Of a stretch of 40,671 bases of DNA, positions 1 through 8,847 are shown piece by piece. The DNA is from a virus. The notes under the pieces are model-generated. The model saw only the letters and a program-made list of their open reading frames with translations, did not search any database and was not told where the DNA came from. The DNA lies in IMG/VR virus record IMGVR_UViG_3300020578_000174, positions 1 through 40,671 of that record. One strand, written 5' to 3'. Numbering within the stretch: position 1 is the stretch's first letter; each line of letters starts with the position of its first letter. The position numbers and the translations under genes were made by a program.

Positions 1-145
1 GACCACTCGCGCCACGATAGGCGCCGTAGGCGGCGCCGAGACCCGCGCCGATCGTCGCGCCCATGTTGCCCTTCGCCGCGTTGACGAGCGCACCAAAGTT
101 AGCGCGCTTCTCGATCGCGTTCGCGACGCGCTCGCGGGTGCCCAT
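1..145 (-). CDS. Glycine-zipper virion protein, N-terminal part (cut by window edge)
   Basis: Only the first 48 residues are in the window. The ATG at 145 follows the stop of the tail-tube gene (TAA at 149-147) with one base between, so it belongs to the same leftward operon. After a short charged start containing the motif EKRANF, the protein enters a Gly/Ala-rich helix-like stretch ending in YGAYRG. Its start resembles that of the 412-aa protein at 5034-6272 (EKNANF followed by a Gly/Ala zipper), so the two are probably paralogous. Glycine zippers of this kind can insert into membranes, and position in the tail gene block suggests a virion component. Its exact function is unknown. Confidence 0.7.
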   Translation of the reverse strand, partial: MGTRERVANAIEKRANFGALVNAAKGNMGATIGAGLGAAYGAYRGASG

Positions 146-146
146 G

Positions 147-890
147 TTACGCCTCGCCCGTGCTGGTGGTGCGGGTGGAGAACGTGCCAAGCAGTCCCTC
201 GGACGCGCTCTGGATCAGGTCGACCGCGCTCACGCGCACGGGGACGATGCGCTCGAACTGAATGCCGACCTGCTCCTGCACCATCAGACCGTTCGCATCG
301 ACGCTGATGGAGTGGTTCGGGACGTAACACGCCTCAGCGTACACAGCGCCGATGGTGTCCTCGTTGGAGTCCACCGTCTTGATCAGCAGCCCGATGGGCT
401 GGCTGAACAGGTCGGAGGCGAGGTTCAGGTACAGGTTGTTGAAGCCCGGGCGGATCTTCACGTCGTGCGGGTTCGGCTCCATGAGCGTCGCCACCGCGCT
501 CATCGCAGTGAACGGCGGGACCTGCACGTTTCCGTTTAGGTCCTGCTTCGCGGCGTAGAGGACACGGAGCAGGCTCGGGCCGTGGTAGTACACACGCGCG
601 AGGCTGATGTTGCCCTGCGTGCGGCCCGAGACATGGTACGAGCGCTCCGAGCCCAGCTCGAAGATGCGGCTGAACCCGCGGCTGTGTGAGAGCGAGAAGC
701 TCTGGAGCATGCCGATAGGCTGTGTGATGGTCGCGGTGGCGAGCTCACCAGGGACATTGTTGAGCGCGCCAATGTTGGCGAGGCGGCAAGGCCCCGCGGC
801 GATCAGCGTGAACGCGCCGGAGGCGAACTGACCGTCCACCATGCCCTGCTGTACAAACCGCTCATAAGGCTTGAAGTCGTATGTAGCCAC
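147..890 (-). CDS. Putative tail tube protein
   Basis: This 247-aa protein lies directly downstream of the tail sheath, the usual place for the tube subunit in contractile-tailed phages. It starts at a GTG (890) with GGGAG six bases upstream. It has no membrane segments or low complexity and is rich in predicted beta strand. The stretch around residues 80-110 (SYHVSGRTQGNISLARVYYH) resembles T4 gp19-like tube proteins in style, but I cannot prove homology by eye. The tube would stack inside the sheath and conduct DNA. The assignment rests mainly on gene order and size; a baseplate or neck protein remains possible. Confidence 0.6.
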   Translation of the reverse strand: MATYDFKPYERFVQQGMVDGQFASGAFTLIAAGPCRLANIGALNNVPGELATATITQPIGMLQSFSLSHSRGFSRIFELGSERSYHVSGRTQGNISLARVYYHGPSLLRVLYAAKQDLNGNVQVPPFTAMSAVATLMEPNPHDVKIRPGFNNLYLNLASDLFSQPIGLLIKTVDSNEDTIGAVYAEACYVPNHSISVDANGLMVQEQVGIQFERIVPVRVSAVDLIQSASEGLLGTFSTRTTSTGEA

Positions 891-901
891 GGTGAACTCC
901 C

Positions 902-3900
902 TTAGACGACGATCGTCACGTCGATGTAGTTGGCGGGGAACAGCACCTCGACGCGCACGACGACCAGCACGCGGTCGGGCTGCTGCGAGTCCTGCTCGAG
1001 TGTGTCGACCACTGCGCTGCGGAACAGCCCGGCAGCGACGGCGCTCGAGCAGAGGCTGTCGGAGAGCAGCGTGAGCTCATCGAGATACGACTGCGTGATG
1101 TTGAACCGCCCGATGCGCGCGCGGAGCTGGTTGCGCATGGTCTTGGCGAACAGGTCCACGGCGCGCGTCACGCTCCACTCGCGGCTCTCGATCGTCGTGG
1201 GGTCAGTCGTGGACTGAATGCGGAGCGCGGGGGACTGCCCCGCGGTCTCCACCTCGATCACGCTGTTACCCGCGCTGATGATGTCGTAGTGACCGCGGTC
1301 GAGCAGCGGGCCCGCCACGTCGCTGAAGCCCACGAGCGGCACGCGGGTGAACGGCTCCTGAGCGGGCAGGTTGGCGCACGCGCCGGCGAGCGCAGCACCC
1401 CAGTAGAAGCTAGGCAGGCGACGCGAGACGCCGCCGATGGCGCTGCTCACGACGGTGTCGGGGTACAGCCGCAGCTGGCGACGGTTGAGGTACTGCTGCG
1501 CCTTGTCTCGAATAGTCTCCGCGTAGGCTGTCTTGTCGAGACGCGACGAGCCCGCCAAAGTGAGCAGCGTTCCGCGGAGCGAGAGGCTGAACTCCGCGCC
1601 GCTGAACACGTCGGGCAGGTCGTCTGATGTGTAGAAGCCATCGGCGTTCTGGGCGGTGGTCAGTTCGGTCGAAGCCCGCAGCGTGACGCGGGCGCCGTCG
1701 ACGCTCTTGACGCTGCGACGGTGCAGCGCGTCGCCGATGGTGAGCGTGATGAGGAGCTGCTGCCCGTTGTCGAGCTGGAACGGGATCTCGGCGCCCGTGT
1801 CTATGCCCGCCGCGGCCAGCGCCGCCTCGGGGCTGTCGTTCAGGTCGATCTGATTAGTCGTCACGGTCGACTCGGCGCCGCTCGCACCAGACGACAGCAG
1901 CACGTCGTCGTTGCGCCGCACGGGGTTGATGGGCGCGCTGATGACGACGCGCTCGCCGCGCATCAGCGGCTCGCTCATGTCCTTCACATGCGCGTCGCAC
2001 AGCGCGATCACGTCCTCGGACTGAGAGAGCGGCGCGAGAGCGTAGATCTCGTACGCACGTAGGAACTCCAACGCTCGCGCGTAGCTGACGGTCGTGCCGT
2101 TGGGCTCCGCGTCGCTCACGTCGTCTACGCCGAGCGCGGTCACCTCCACGCCCGCCCCCGCGTTCAGCAGCGCGAGGTACAGCCCGAGCGCGAGCGGGTT
2201 CCGTACGTCGATCGGCCCGTAGATGCTCTCGACATCATCCGTGTTGCTCACACGGATAATACCGGGCTGGTCCGCGTCGGCGGTCACATCTAGACGCAGC
2301 GCGGTATAGCCGATATGCACGCTCGCCGTGGAGCTGAGCGGGCGGCCCGTGAGGCTGCTGCGGAGCACGTCAGCTGTGATGGTGGGGGCGCCGCTGGCGT
2401 TCACGACGAGCTCGGGGAGGGGGCGACCCTCGCCCGCAGCGTAGTCCTCGCGCGAGGACGACGCGGTCAGGCGGAGGATCGCACCTAGTCCGCTGCTGGA
2501 GACCGTCACGGACGACGCTACACCGCGCAGAGGAGATGTGACGACGATCTGCGTCACGTCCGCGTCGTCATCGTCAACCAAGGAGAGCGCGGCGAAGCCG
2601 ATCGCGTCGTTCGCATCGGACACGAACTCCACGAGGCTCGCTGACTGCGCGAGCACGGTGTACTGCTTGGCGCTGTTGTTGAACGAGACGGTGAGACGCT
2701 CGCCCACCACATCCGACAGGCCAACATCTGTACCGGCGTCCGACGCGCTCGACAGCGTACCGAGCGCAGCCCACGCAGCACCGGAGAGCCCAAGCGAGAC
2801 ATGCGCTCCCTTCTCTAGTGTCGTGATGGTGAAGGTGTTACCAGCCACAGCTACGACCACGCCGGCGATCGCGCTCTCGAGCTTCGCCTTGACGTTGGCG
2901 ATGGTATCTCCGACCGCGAACGTGTAGCTGGCGGGGGTCGGCACGCCCGAGATCGACGTGATGACCGTACCGACGAGACCCACCGCGCCCTCGAACCCCT
3001 CGGGGGTGGTGGTCACGGTGATGCTGGCGGCAGTCGCCGCGAGATACCCACCGACGCCACGCAGGTCGCCACCGCTGAGCACCGCGGCGGAGTTCGCCTC
3101 GTCGCCAGTGAGCGCGCGCGCGGTCACAAAGCCGTTGCGCGGCGCGAAGGGTGTGGATGTGCCGAGCTCGTTCAGGCTGAAATCGTTATACCGCTGCGCT
3201 GTGGGATTCCCGTCCGCGTCGTACACGCTACGCAGAGGATCGACGACGCCCAGCCTGAGTCGCGTCGGCTGCACACCGATCACCATGACGCGAGACACAG
3301 ACTGCCCGTGGGGGCCAGTCGCCGTGAGCAGATCGCCGTCTGATGTGGCGGTCGCCGCGCGGAGCTGCAGACCGCTGAAGTCGACCTCGGGGACCCGTCC
3401 AACGGTGAGCTGCCCGAACGGATCGCGCTGGGTGATGAAGATGTTGAATGCCCCGAGAGCTGTCGTCTCGATCGGCGCATCACCGATCGGGGCAGCGCCC
3501 ACGGGCGCGAACACCGCGCCGCGGCTGTGCACAACGAAGGGCGACGACGAGACGTTGGGCAGCGGGTTATCCTCCGCATGTAGCCCAGCGCCCTCAACGC
3601 GCAGCGTCTTGTCGAAACCGTCGTCAGTGATGCCCTTCAAGAAGGTGGAGACGAACCCCGACGACACGCGGCGCAGCGTGACGGAGCTAGTGGCACCCGC
3701 GCGCGCGCTCTCGATGTGCAGACCGGTGTACGTCGTATCGGCGACCACGATCGTAGTCGCAGCGGCGACGCTACGACCAACAGCCGCGTTGATCTTCACG
3801 GCCAGCTGCGCGGCTGTGTCGTTCGCGGCGATGGGGATATGGAAATCCGCAGCGACCGAGTCTCGCGTTGTGTTGTCCAGCGCCAGGTTGATCACGGTCT

Positions 3901-4318
3901 CACCGACAGCGCCGTTATCATCAGAGAGCGGGCTCAGTGAGATGAAAAGACCCGCGCGGTGGCCGAGGTTGAGCTCGGTGAGGAACGCGGACGAGCGCCC
4001 GAGCTGCGTCGGCAGATCGCGCTGCATGAGCAGCGCGCTGACGCTTGACGCTACGACGCTCATCTGAGACGGGTCGGCGTGCGGCGTCGGCAGCTCCGAC
4101 ACGTCTACCGAGACGGGTAACTGCTCATAGCGGAGGTCACCTTGCGCGGTGACTACCTTCGCCGCGCTGTTAGGCGCCCCGGAGGCGTCGAGCGTGTCCA
4201 CGACCTCGTAGAGCGGCCCAACGATACACGGGATGAGCTGAGGGGTTACGGGAGCCGGCGGGGTCCCCTCAAAGACCTGCCGAATGTTAACTCCAGGCTT
4301 ACTGACTTGAGTGACCAT
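902..4318 (-). CDS. Tail sheath protein (large, with inserted domains)
   Basis: This 1138-aa protein is the contractile sheath subunit. The N-terminus has the sheath hallmark PGVNIRQVFEG followed by a segment leading to CIVGP. The C-terminal 200 residues carry the conserved sheath fold: a region like FTRVPLVGFSDV, then a helix (AKTMRNQLRARIGRFN) and a final strand rich in Val and Ile. It is far longer than T4 gp18 (about 660 aa). The extra middle (roughly residues 130-700) holds several Ser/Thr/Val-rich beta domains, some sharing a pattern like 'NDTAAQLAVKINAA' and 'GDTIANVKAKLESA', which look like repeated surface decorations. Start ATG has AGGAG six bases upstream. It shows that the virus is a myovirus. 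Confidence 0.88.
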   Translation of the reverse strand: MVTQVSKPGVNIRQVFEGTPPAPVTPQLIPCIVGPLYEVVDTLDASGAPNSAAKVVTAQGDLRYEQLPVSVDVSELPTPHADPSQMSVVASSVSALLMQRDLPTQLGRSSAFLTELNLGHRAGLFISLSPLSDDNGAVGETVINLALDNTTRDSVAADFHIPIAANDTAAQLAVKINAAVGRSVAAATTIVVADTTYTGLHIESARAGATSSVTLRRVSSGFVSTFLKGITDDGFDKTLRVEGAGLHAEDNPLPNVSSSPFVVHSRGAVFAPVGAAPIGDAPIETTALGAFNIFITQRDPFGQLTVGRVPEVDFSGLQLRAATATSDGDLLTATGPHGQSVSRVMVIGVQPTRLRLGVVDPLRSVYDADGNPTAQRYNDFSLNELGTSTPFAPRNGFVTARALTGDEANSAAVLSGGDLRGVGGYLAATAASITVTTTPEGFEGAVGLVGTVITSISGVPTPASYTFAVGDTIANVKAKLESAIAGVVVAVAGNTFTITTLEKGAHVSLGLSGAAWAALGTLSSASDAGTDVGLSDVVGERLTVSFNNSAKQYTVLAQSASLVEFVSDANDAIGFAALSLVDDDDADVTQIVVTSPLRGVASSVTVSSSGLGAILRLTASSSREDYAAGEGRPLPELVVNASGAPTITADVLRSSLTGRPLSSTASVHIGYTALRLDVTADADQPGIIRVSNTDDVESIYGPIDVRNPLALGLYLALLNAGAGVEVTALGVDDVSDAEPNGTTVSYARALEFLRAYEIYALAPLSQSEDVIALCDAHVKDMSEPLMRGERVVISAPINPVRRNDDVLLSSGASGAESTVTTNQIDLNDSPEAALAAAGIDTGAEIPFQLDNGQQLLITLTIGDALHRRSVKSVDGARVTLRASTELTTAQNADGFYTSDDLPDVFSGAEFSLSLRGTLLTLAGSSRLDKTAYAETIRDKAQQYLNRRQLRLYPDTVVSSAIGGVSRRLPSFYWGAALAGACANLPAQEPFTRVPLVGFSDVAGPLLDRGHYDIISAGNSVIEVETAGQSPALRIQSTTDPTTIESREWSVTRAVDLFAKTMRNQLRARIGRFNITQSYLDELTLLSDSLCSSAVAAGLFRSAVVDTLEQDSQQPDRVLVVVRVEVLFPANYIDVTIVV

Positions 4319-4346
4319 GCATGTCTCCTTTAGTCCACTCTCAACA

Positions 4347-4370
4347 ACCGCTAGATTAGTGTTTAGCGGT
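4347..4370. other. Hairpin in the 68-bp gap upstream of the sheath gene
   Basis: A perfect 7-bp inverted repeat (ACCGCTA / TAGCGGT) with a 10-nt loop sits between the 216-aa gene and the sheath gene. On the leftward transcript no T-run follows, so it is not a canonical terminator. It may be an RNA processing or stability element that separates sheath expression from upstream genes. This is one of the few gaps in the late block. Confidence 0.4.
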
Positions 4371-4386
4371 GTCGGCGGGCAACAGA

Positions 4387-5037
4387 TTAGTTGTCTTCGG
4401 CGGTCTCAACGGTGAGCGAGATGTCGTCGATCTGGTGCGCGGGGTTGCGCACCTCCCACTTGTGCGGAATGAACACAGGCACGACGACGGACACATTCAC
4501 TGCGCCGCCGTCTACGCTGTCCTGGAGGAGCCCGCCGGGCGGCGTCTCCCCGCTGATCGTGATCTCGGGCCCAACCCGCGTGAACGGCCCCTTCCGCTGC
4601 AGCAGCGTCTTGAGCGCCTTGATGTTGGACGCCATGAACCACGCCAGCGATGACGCCTCTGGTCCGGTCCGCGCGACACAGTTGAGCACCATCGTCGACG
4701 CGAGAATGTCGCGGTAGACCTTGTTGCCCGTCGCGAATGTGATGTATTCCATCCCGTCCATCGCCACGTTGGTGTACCCCGTCTGCCCGTGAACCACGAC
4801 GATCGCAGGTCGATTGTTGACCGCGCTGATGTGCAGGGGGTACGCGCCCGTGACGGTGATCTCCGTCTTGTCTGGGTCTGGCGACCAGCGGTATCTGCCG
4901 TCGGGCAGCGCTTTGAACAGCCCCTGCGTGAAGCCGATCATTACGCGCGTCGCGTGGTAGACCGGATCGTAGAGCGGGTCGTACTCCCTGCGTGGCGGGT
5001 CGAAGCCGCCATGTCGTACGGGTGGGACGCGGCTCAC
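4387..5037 (-). CDS. Putative neck or tail-completion protein
   Basis: A 216-aa protein encoded between the head-tail region and the sheath. It starts with GTG at 5037, overlapping the TGA of the upstream 412-aa gene (GTGA arrangement), so it is translationally coupled. The sequence is mixed alpha/beta with no transmembrane segment. A central region (ITFATGNKVYRDILASTMVL) precedes a C-terminal beta-rich part ending in a short acidic tail. Tail terminator, sheath terminator and neck proteins of myoviruses are typically about 150-280 aa and lie just upstream of the sheath, which fits, but I recognise no diagnostic motif. Specific role unassigned. Confidence 0.55.
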   Translation of the reverse strand: MSRVPPVRHGGFDPPRREYDPLYDPVYHATRVMIGFTQGLFKALPDGRYRWSPDPDKTEITVTGAYPLHISAVNNRPAIVVVHGQTGYTNVAMDGMEYITFATGNKVYRDILASTMVLNCVARTGPEASSLAWFMASNIKALKTLLQRKGPFTRVGPEITISGETPPGGLLQDSVDGGAVNVSVVVPVFIPHKWEVRNPAHQIDDISLTVETAEDN

Positions 5038-6272
5038 TCACCACCTCGCATATAGAATGCGGCGTGTTTCTGCGACTCCGCGCGCTCAGCACGGAGCTCC
5101 GCGCGCTGCCTGAGCACATGGGTGAGCGCGCTGAGCCCGCCGATCGCGCTCGCCGCGGGCACAAGGTACTTCAGCCGCTGATCGGGAGGTATCCCCTTTG
5201 CCACGTCGCCGTATCGCTTCTTCAGCAGCGCGGCGGTCCCGTACCCCAGACCCGCCCCGGCAGCGGTCCCGCCGGCGACAAGGAGGGCGTCGCGCAGCGC
5301 GCTGCGATTGGGGCGTTTACCACCCCGCAGCTCGGCGGCCTTCCCCATGTTCCCCAGCATATCCGCCATGTCACCCCGCGGCCTTGGGGCGGACGCCGCC
5401 TGTTGTTGCGCCCTCGCCGCCGCCTGCTCCTGTAGCCGCTCTATGCGACTACCGGAAAAAAACCCCGAGTTCGCGGTCTGCTGTGCCGCCTGTCGTTGCG
5501 CCCTCGCCGCCGCCTGCTCCTGTAGCCGCTCTATGCGACTACCCGAGAAGAACCCGACGTCTGCTACGGACGGCTGTTGGGACAGCGGGACTTGTGCTGG
5601 TTGCGTGGGAACAGGCGCGGGCGCGGATACGGGCGCAGGCGCAGGCGCGGGCGCAGGTGCGGGTGCAGGTGCAGGCGTACGAACGGGCGCGGGTGCAGGT
5701 GCAGGCGTACGAACGGGCGCGGGTGCGGGTGCGGGTGCGGGTGCAGGCGCGGGTGCAGTTTGCCCCGCAGGTCTGCGGGCTACAACATAGCGTCGCCTCA
5801 CCGCAGCAGCAGGCGCAGCGGCAGGTGCAGCGGCAGGTGCAGCAGCAGGCGCAGCGGCAGGTGCAGCGGCAGGTGCAGCAGCAGGTGCAGCAGCAGGTGC
5901 AGCGGCAGGTGCAGCAGCAGGTGCAGCAGCGGGCGTTGAGGGCTGCGGCCTAGGAGCAGGTGTCGTCGGAGCACCCGGTCCGCGGTACGCGCGCGTCAGA
6001 CCGTAGCCCGCTGCCCCGCCCACAGCTGCACCCATCAGCGCGCGACCAATCCGCTCCCCAGTATCTGCGTTTGGGTCGGCGGTCATGGCGCCCGCTCCAG
6101 CGCCCACGCCCGCGCCGATGAGCCCAACCCCGCCTGGGCTCTTGATGAACTGTCCAATCCCGGCGGTGCTCGGGGCGCGTATTGCTGCGAGCGCCGAGCC
6201 GTAGAAATTGGCGTTCTTCTCGAGTGCAGAGCCGACTAGAGCATCGGCGAACACATCACGGTCGTATTTCAT
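5034..6272 (-). CDS. Glycine-zipper protein with Ala-Pro repeats and a duplicated 30-aa unit
   Basis: This 412-aa protein has four parts. Residues 1-30 hold the motif EKNANF. Residues 40-105 form Gly/Ala zipper segments ending in a YGLTRAYRG motif. A long low-complexity linker has about eleven Pro-Ala-Ala-Ala units and then Ala-Pro tracts with repeated PVRTPAPA. Two near-identical copies of a 30-residue unit beginning GFFSGSRIERLQ follow. The C-terminus has another Gly/Ala segment and ends in QKHAAFYM. The ATG at 6272 overlaps the stop of the 269-aa gene (ATGA). The layout, two membrane-compatible ends joined by a rigid extended linker, suggests a virion protein that spans a distance or a membrane. 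Function not known; same module family as the genes at 7079 and 11783. Confidence 0.7.
   Translation of the reverse strand: MKYDRDVFADALVGSALEKNANFYGSALAAIRAPSTAGIGQFIKSPGGVGLIGAGVGAGAGAMTADPNADTGERIGRALMGAAVGGAAGYGLTRAYRGPGAPTTPAPRPQPSTPAAAPAAAPAAAPAAAPAAAPAAAPAAAPAAAPAAAPAAAPAAAVRRRYVVARRPAGQTAPAPAPAPAPAPAPVRTPAPAPAPVRTPAPAPAPAPAPAPAPVSAPAPVPTQPAQVPLSQQPSVADVGFFSGSRIERLQEQAAARAQRQAAQQTANSGFFSGSRIERLQEQAAARAQQQAASAPRPRGDMADMLGNMGKAAELRGGKRPNRSALRDALLVAGGTAAGAGLGYGTAALLKKRYGDVAKGIPPDQRLKYLVPAASAIGGLSALTHVLRQRAELRAERAESQKHAAFYMRGGE
5405..5543. repeat. 49-bp direct repeat, two copies 90 bp apart
   Basis: Two identical copies (5405-5453 and 5495-5543) spaced exactly 90 bp, in frame within the 412-aa gene. 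They encode the duplicated 30-residue unit that includes SGSRIERLQEQAAARAQ. DNA identity higher than needed for protein similarity points to a recent duplication or ongoing recombination. Confidence 0.85.
5611..5935. repeat. Low-complexity tandem repeats (12-bp and Ala-Pro codon repeats)
   Basis: From about 5803 to 5933 the sequence is a tandem array of 12-bp units close to gcaggtgcagcg, coding for Pro-Ala-Ala-Ala on the minus strand. From about 5611 to 5760 hexameric ggtgcg/ggcgca units code for Ala-Pro, with a duplicated block around gcgtacgaac. Such arrays expand and contract by slippage, so copy number may vary between isolates or assemblies. Confidence 0.85.
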
Positions 6273-7078
6273 AGCTCGTCCCTCGTTTCAAAAGATCGCG
6301 GCGACGTCGCCACGTCGTCAGCCCATACGACTGGTAGCCTGTACTCGATGTCGCCTTCTGGCACACGTGTGATGGTGAGGACCTGCTGCACGGGCGCGCG
6401 GAGCCGCTCAGTGAATTGTACGTTCTGCACGCGCCACCGCGTGCCCTCGCGCTCGACCAAGAGGTCGCCCTGTTTCACGATCGGGTAGATCGACATCCGC
6501 GCCTGCGTCGTGGACTGCTGCGTCTGGATCGCCTCAGTTGGCTGTGTGGCGCGCGTCTCGGGACTGATCTGCACATACGCGTAGATCGGATAGTGATAGC
6601 CCCGCGCGAACGTCGAACCGTAACAGTGCGCGCAGTTGGCGACGAGACGGCGCTGCGTGGTCGCGTCATAGCACACCGCGCAGCGCTCCCCGAACGTGCG
6701 AACCTGGTACACGAGCACGGGGCGACCAGTGAACTCCCTGAACAGCAGCGAGTTCAGCCGTATCATCTCGAGCGCGTCTAGCGGCAGTCTTGCCCTCAGC
6801 GCGGTCGGCTCCGAGTCGGTGTGCTCGTCGGCGAAGCTCAGCCGGACAACGTAATACAGGTTGCGCCAAGCCATCTTACGGGGAGCGATGTAGTCGCGGA
6901 CGTGGAAGCGGTCCGTCAGAGGCTCCGTGACGGGATCAAACGGCCCCGCGGGTGACTCTCCGCGAAGGACCTGGTAGCGATAACCGAGTGTGCTGCGCCC
7001 TGTCGGCGGTATCTCCCACGACACATCAATGTAGTCGAGCGACGACGCAGACAGGCGCACCACACAGCGGGGTAGCAT
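6269..7078 (-). CDS. Putative head-tail/neck protein with FN3-like domain and Cys4 zinc site
   Basis: A 269-aa protein. Residues about 8-98 read like a fibronectin type III domain (pattern ending YIDVSWEIP, then YRYQVLRGES, then LYYVVRLSF). The middle has a Cys4 knuckle: C133-x2-C136 and C149-x2-C152, within CAVCYD and CAHCYG. The C-terminal part is beta-rich (LLVEREGTRWRVQNVQFTER) and could form an OB or SH3-like barrel as in head-completion proteins. The ATG at 7078 abuts the upstream TAG. Its place among connector-sized genes between capsid and tail suggests a neck or adaptor role. The zinc knuckle is unusual for such proteins. Confidence 0.55.
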   Translation of the reverse strand: MLPRCVVRLSASSLDYIDVSWEIPPTGRSTLGYRYQVLRGESPAGPFDPVTEPLTDRFHVRDYIAPRKMAWRNLYYVVRLSFADEHTDSEPTALRARLPLDALEMIRLNSLLFREFTGRPVLVYQVRTFGERCAVCYDATTQRRLVANCAHCYGSTFARGYHYPIYAYVQISPETRATQPTEAIQTQQSTTQARMSIYPIVKQGDLLVEREGTRWRVQNVQFTERLRAPVQQVLTITRVPEGDIEYRLPVVWADDVATSPRSFETRDEL

Positions 7079-7966
7079 CTAGGATGTCCGCAGTATTGTC
7101 TTGATGCGGTCATAAACACGCGCGTTGCTCGTCGCGCCGCCCACCGCGCCCGCCGTTGCGCCGATGAGGTAGGACGTGACGGGGTATGTCCTCGCGGTGT
7201 TGGACGCGCTGTCCATGCGTCGATCGTACGCCGCGCGGACCCGCCCGGTGATGCCCTGCGGCTCCTGTGGGGCGGGCACGGGTGACGGCTGTGAGAGCGT
7301 CCGCGACATGAGCCGATTGGTCGCGAGGAGCCCGCCGAGCGCACCAATGCCGCCGTCCACGAGTTGGTTCCGCGACAGCATCGCAGCTTTCACCATCCGC
7401 TCCGGAGGTGCAGACGCGAGCTTGAACTGTGTCCCCTGCCCTGACCCGTTGAGCTTGCCCTCGAGCGCAGCTGCGAGACTTCGGTGATCAGCGATGTCCG
7501 ACGGGCGCATGAACAGCCCCGCGGTCTTCTGCTGCCGCGCGCGCATCTCTTGAATCGCGGACTCCGCGCGCTCGATGGGGGCGCGATAGCCACGATATAG
7601 CCCGTATGCCTGCCCCGCTAGCGCGCCACCTATCGCACCGAGCCTGGTGCCCGCCTCGCCTCCTCGCATTCCGCCAGCAAGTCCACCCAACACACCCGCG
7701 CTGAGACCGAGCCCCACTTGTCGCCCTAGACCGCCCAGCGCGCCTGTCCCCATTCCAGCGCCTGCCCTCTCTCGCGTATCTGCGTCAGCGCCAGCCGCGT
7801 TGAGCATATTTTGCGCCTTACTCGCGCCCGCTGCGCCCAAGCCGGTGCCGAGCACGAGACCACCAGCGCTAATAGCGTTGAACGGCGCCATCGTGTCGTC
7901 ACGCGGGGAAGCTGTCTTGGAAATATGGCTGAGGGGTCTCTGGTCGAAAAGTACGTCCCAAGTCAT
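7079..7966 (-). CDS. Glycine-zipper module protein (candidate ejection/inner virion protein)
   Basis: A 295-aa protein. Residues 33-152 form a long Gly/Ala zipper containing ALGGLGRQ, then AYGLYRGYRAPIERA, then QKTAGLF. This closely matches the second module of the 603-aa protein (11783-13594), which has ALGGLGRQAG and YGLYRGFKAPIERA in the same order and spacing. A second Gly-rich segment lies near residues 200-225 and another near 265-285 (SYLIGATAGAVGGATSN). The start has GGAG upstream and the ATG directly follows the TAA of the 130-aa gene. Membrane insertion during DNA ejection is a reasonable guess from composition; no enzyme motif is visible. Confidence 0.7.
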   Translation of the reverse strand: MTWDVLFDQRPLSHISKTASPRDDTMAPFNAISAGGLVLGTGLGAAGASKAQNMLNAAGADADTRERAGAGMGTGALGGLGRQVGLGLSAGVLGGLAGGMRGGEAGTRLGAIGGALAGQAYGLYRGYRAPIERAESAIQEMRARQQKTAGLFMRPSDIADHRSLAAALEGKLNGSGQGTQFKLASAPPERMVKAAMLSRNQLVDGGIGALGGLLATNRLMSRTLSQPSPVPAPQEPQGITGRVRAAYDRRMDSASNTARTYPVTSYLIGATAGAVGGATSNARVYDRIKTILRTS

Positions 7967-8359
7967 TTAGCTTCTCCAGCCTGTTTCGCTGCCGTGGATC
8001 GAGTTGGTAAGCGCGAGGTTAGCCGCGACCGCTGCTGCGCGCGTGGCCTCCAGCGTCGCTAGCGCAATGCCTAGCGACGTCGCCTCGTCCGCCGTAAACG
8101 CTTCCTTGGCGTTGTCGTGGTAGAACAGGAAGATCATGTTGTCCGTGATGTACGGAGACGTCGCGCCGATATGCGTCGGGGATAGCCCGAGCGTACCATC
8201 TCGGTTTGTGTACTCACGAATGAAGCGCGCGCAGTTTGTCGTGTACAGCGACCCGTTGAAGTGGATGCACTGCATCTGCGAGAAGCGCACCTGTTCCCCA
8301 GTGTTCATCGGGAACAGCGGGTCGGGCGCACCGAGGTAGTTCGGATATGTGATCGGCAT
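7967..8359 (-). CDS. Unassigned virion-block protein, 130 aa
   Basis: A small soluble protein between connector-like genes, coupled to its upstream neighbour through a TAATG stop/start overlap. The N-terminal two thirds look beta-rich and the last 45 residues form an Ala-rich helix (TSLGIALATLEATRAAAVAA). Aromatic and Asn-rich stretches such as PITYPNYLGAPDP resemble virion proteins rather than enzymes. I do not recognise the family; a head-tail joining or capsid-vertex role is possible from position only. Confidence 0.55.
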   Translation of the reverse strand: MPITYPNYLGAPDPLFPMNTGEQVRFSQMQCIHFNGSLYTTNCARFIREYTNRDGTLGLSPTHIGATSPYITDNMIFLFYHDNAKEAFTADEATSLGIALATLEATRAAAVAANLALTNSIHGSETGWRS

Positions 8360-8847
8360 TATCTGTACACCCTGTCGAAGACGTCGTAGTAGCCACCAAG
8401 GAAGTAGTAGTCGGAGATGACCGAGTCACCCTCCATGGCCATGGTGATGTTCATGGATGTTTTCCACCGAGACAGCCTGTCGTCGAACGACGCGCGGAGC
8501 ATCTGCAACCACTGCATGATCATGGGCGCCTTGTCGGACGCGTTGACCGAGATACCACCATCGCTGTAGTTGAGCTGATTGCGCATCTGCAGCAGGCCGA
8601 CAGACTCCAGCACGCTGATGACCGTGCCGCGGAGAAGCAGGCTCCGCATGGGGAAGGTCGTGCACGTGTACTGCCCAATGAACGGCGGCGTGTTGTTGAT
8701 CAGATCAAGCGCGTCGATGACCGCCCACGCGAGCATGCGGTCGCTCGTCTCCTCACCGTCGATAAGACGGTTGAGCTCCGGGTAATCGCGAAGGTACATG
8801 CGGACCTCGGCGACGAAGTCCGCCAGGTCTTGCTGCACCTTCTTCAT
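8359..8847 (-). CDS. Putative head-tail connector protein
   Basis: A 162-aa, mainly helical protein (KKVQQDLADFVAEVRMYLRD at the start, then several amphipathic helices) encoded a few genes downstream of the major capsid protein. Size, helical character and gene order match the helical head-completion/connector proteins (gp6- or gp15-like) that dock under the portal. It overlaps the previous gene by ATGA and the next by TAATG. No single motif proves the family, so this is a positional call. Confidence 0.5.
   Translation of the reverse strand: MKKVQQDLADFVAEVRMYLRDYPELNRLIDGEETSDRMLAWAVIDALDLINNTPPFIGQYTCTTFPMRSLLLRGTVISVLESVGLLQMRNQLNYSDGGISVNASDKAPMIMQWLQMLRASFDDRLSRWKTSMNITMAMEGDSVISDYYFLGGYYDVFDRVYR

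Noticed and set aside
2958-4067. Long rightward open frame (369 codons) inside the sheath gene
   Set aside because: It is the antisense shadow of the sheath coding sequence, Ser/Arg/Pro-rich, with no motif or ribosome site; high GC keeps such frames open.
5611-5935. CRISPR array
   Set aside because: The repeats are short in-frame tandem codon repeats without spacers, inside a coding sequence.
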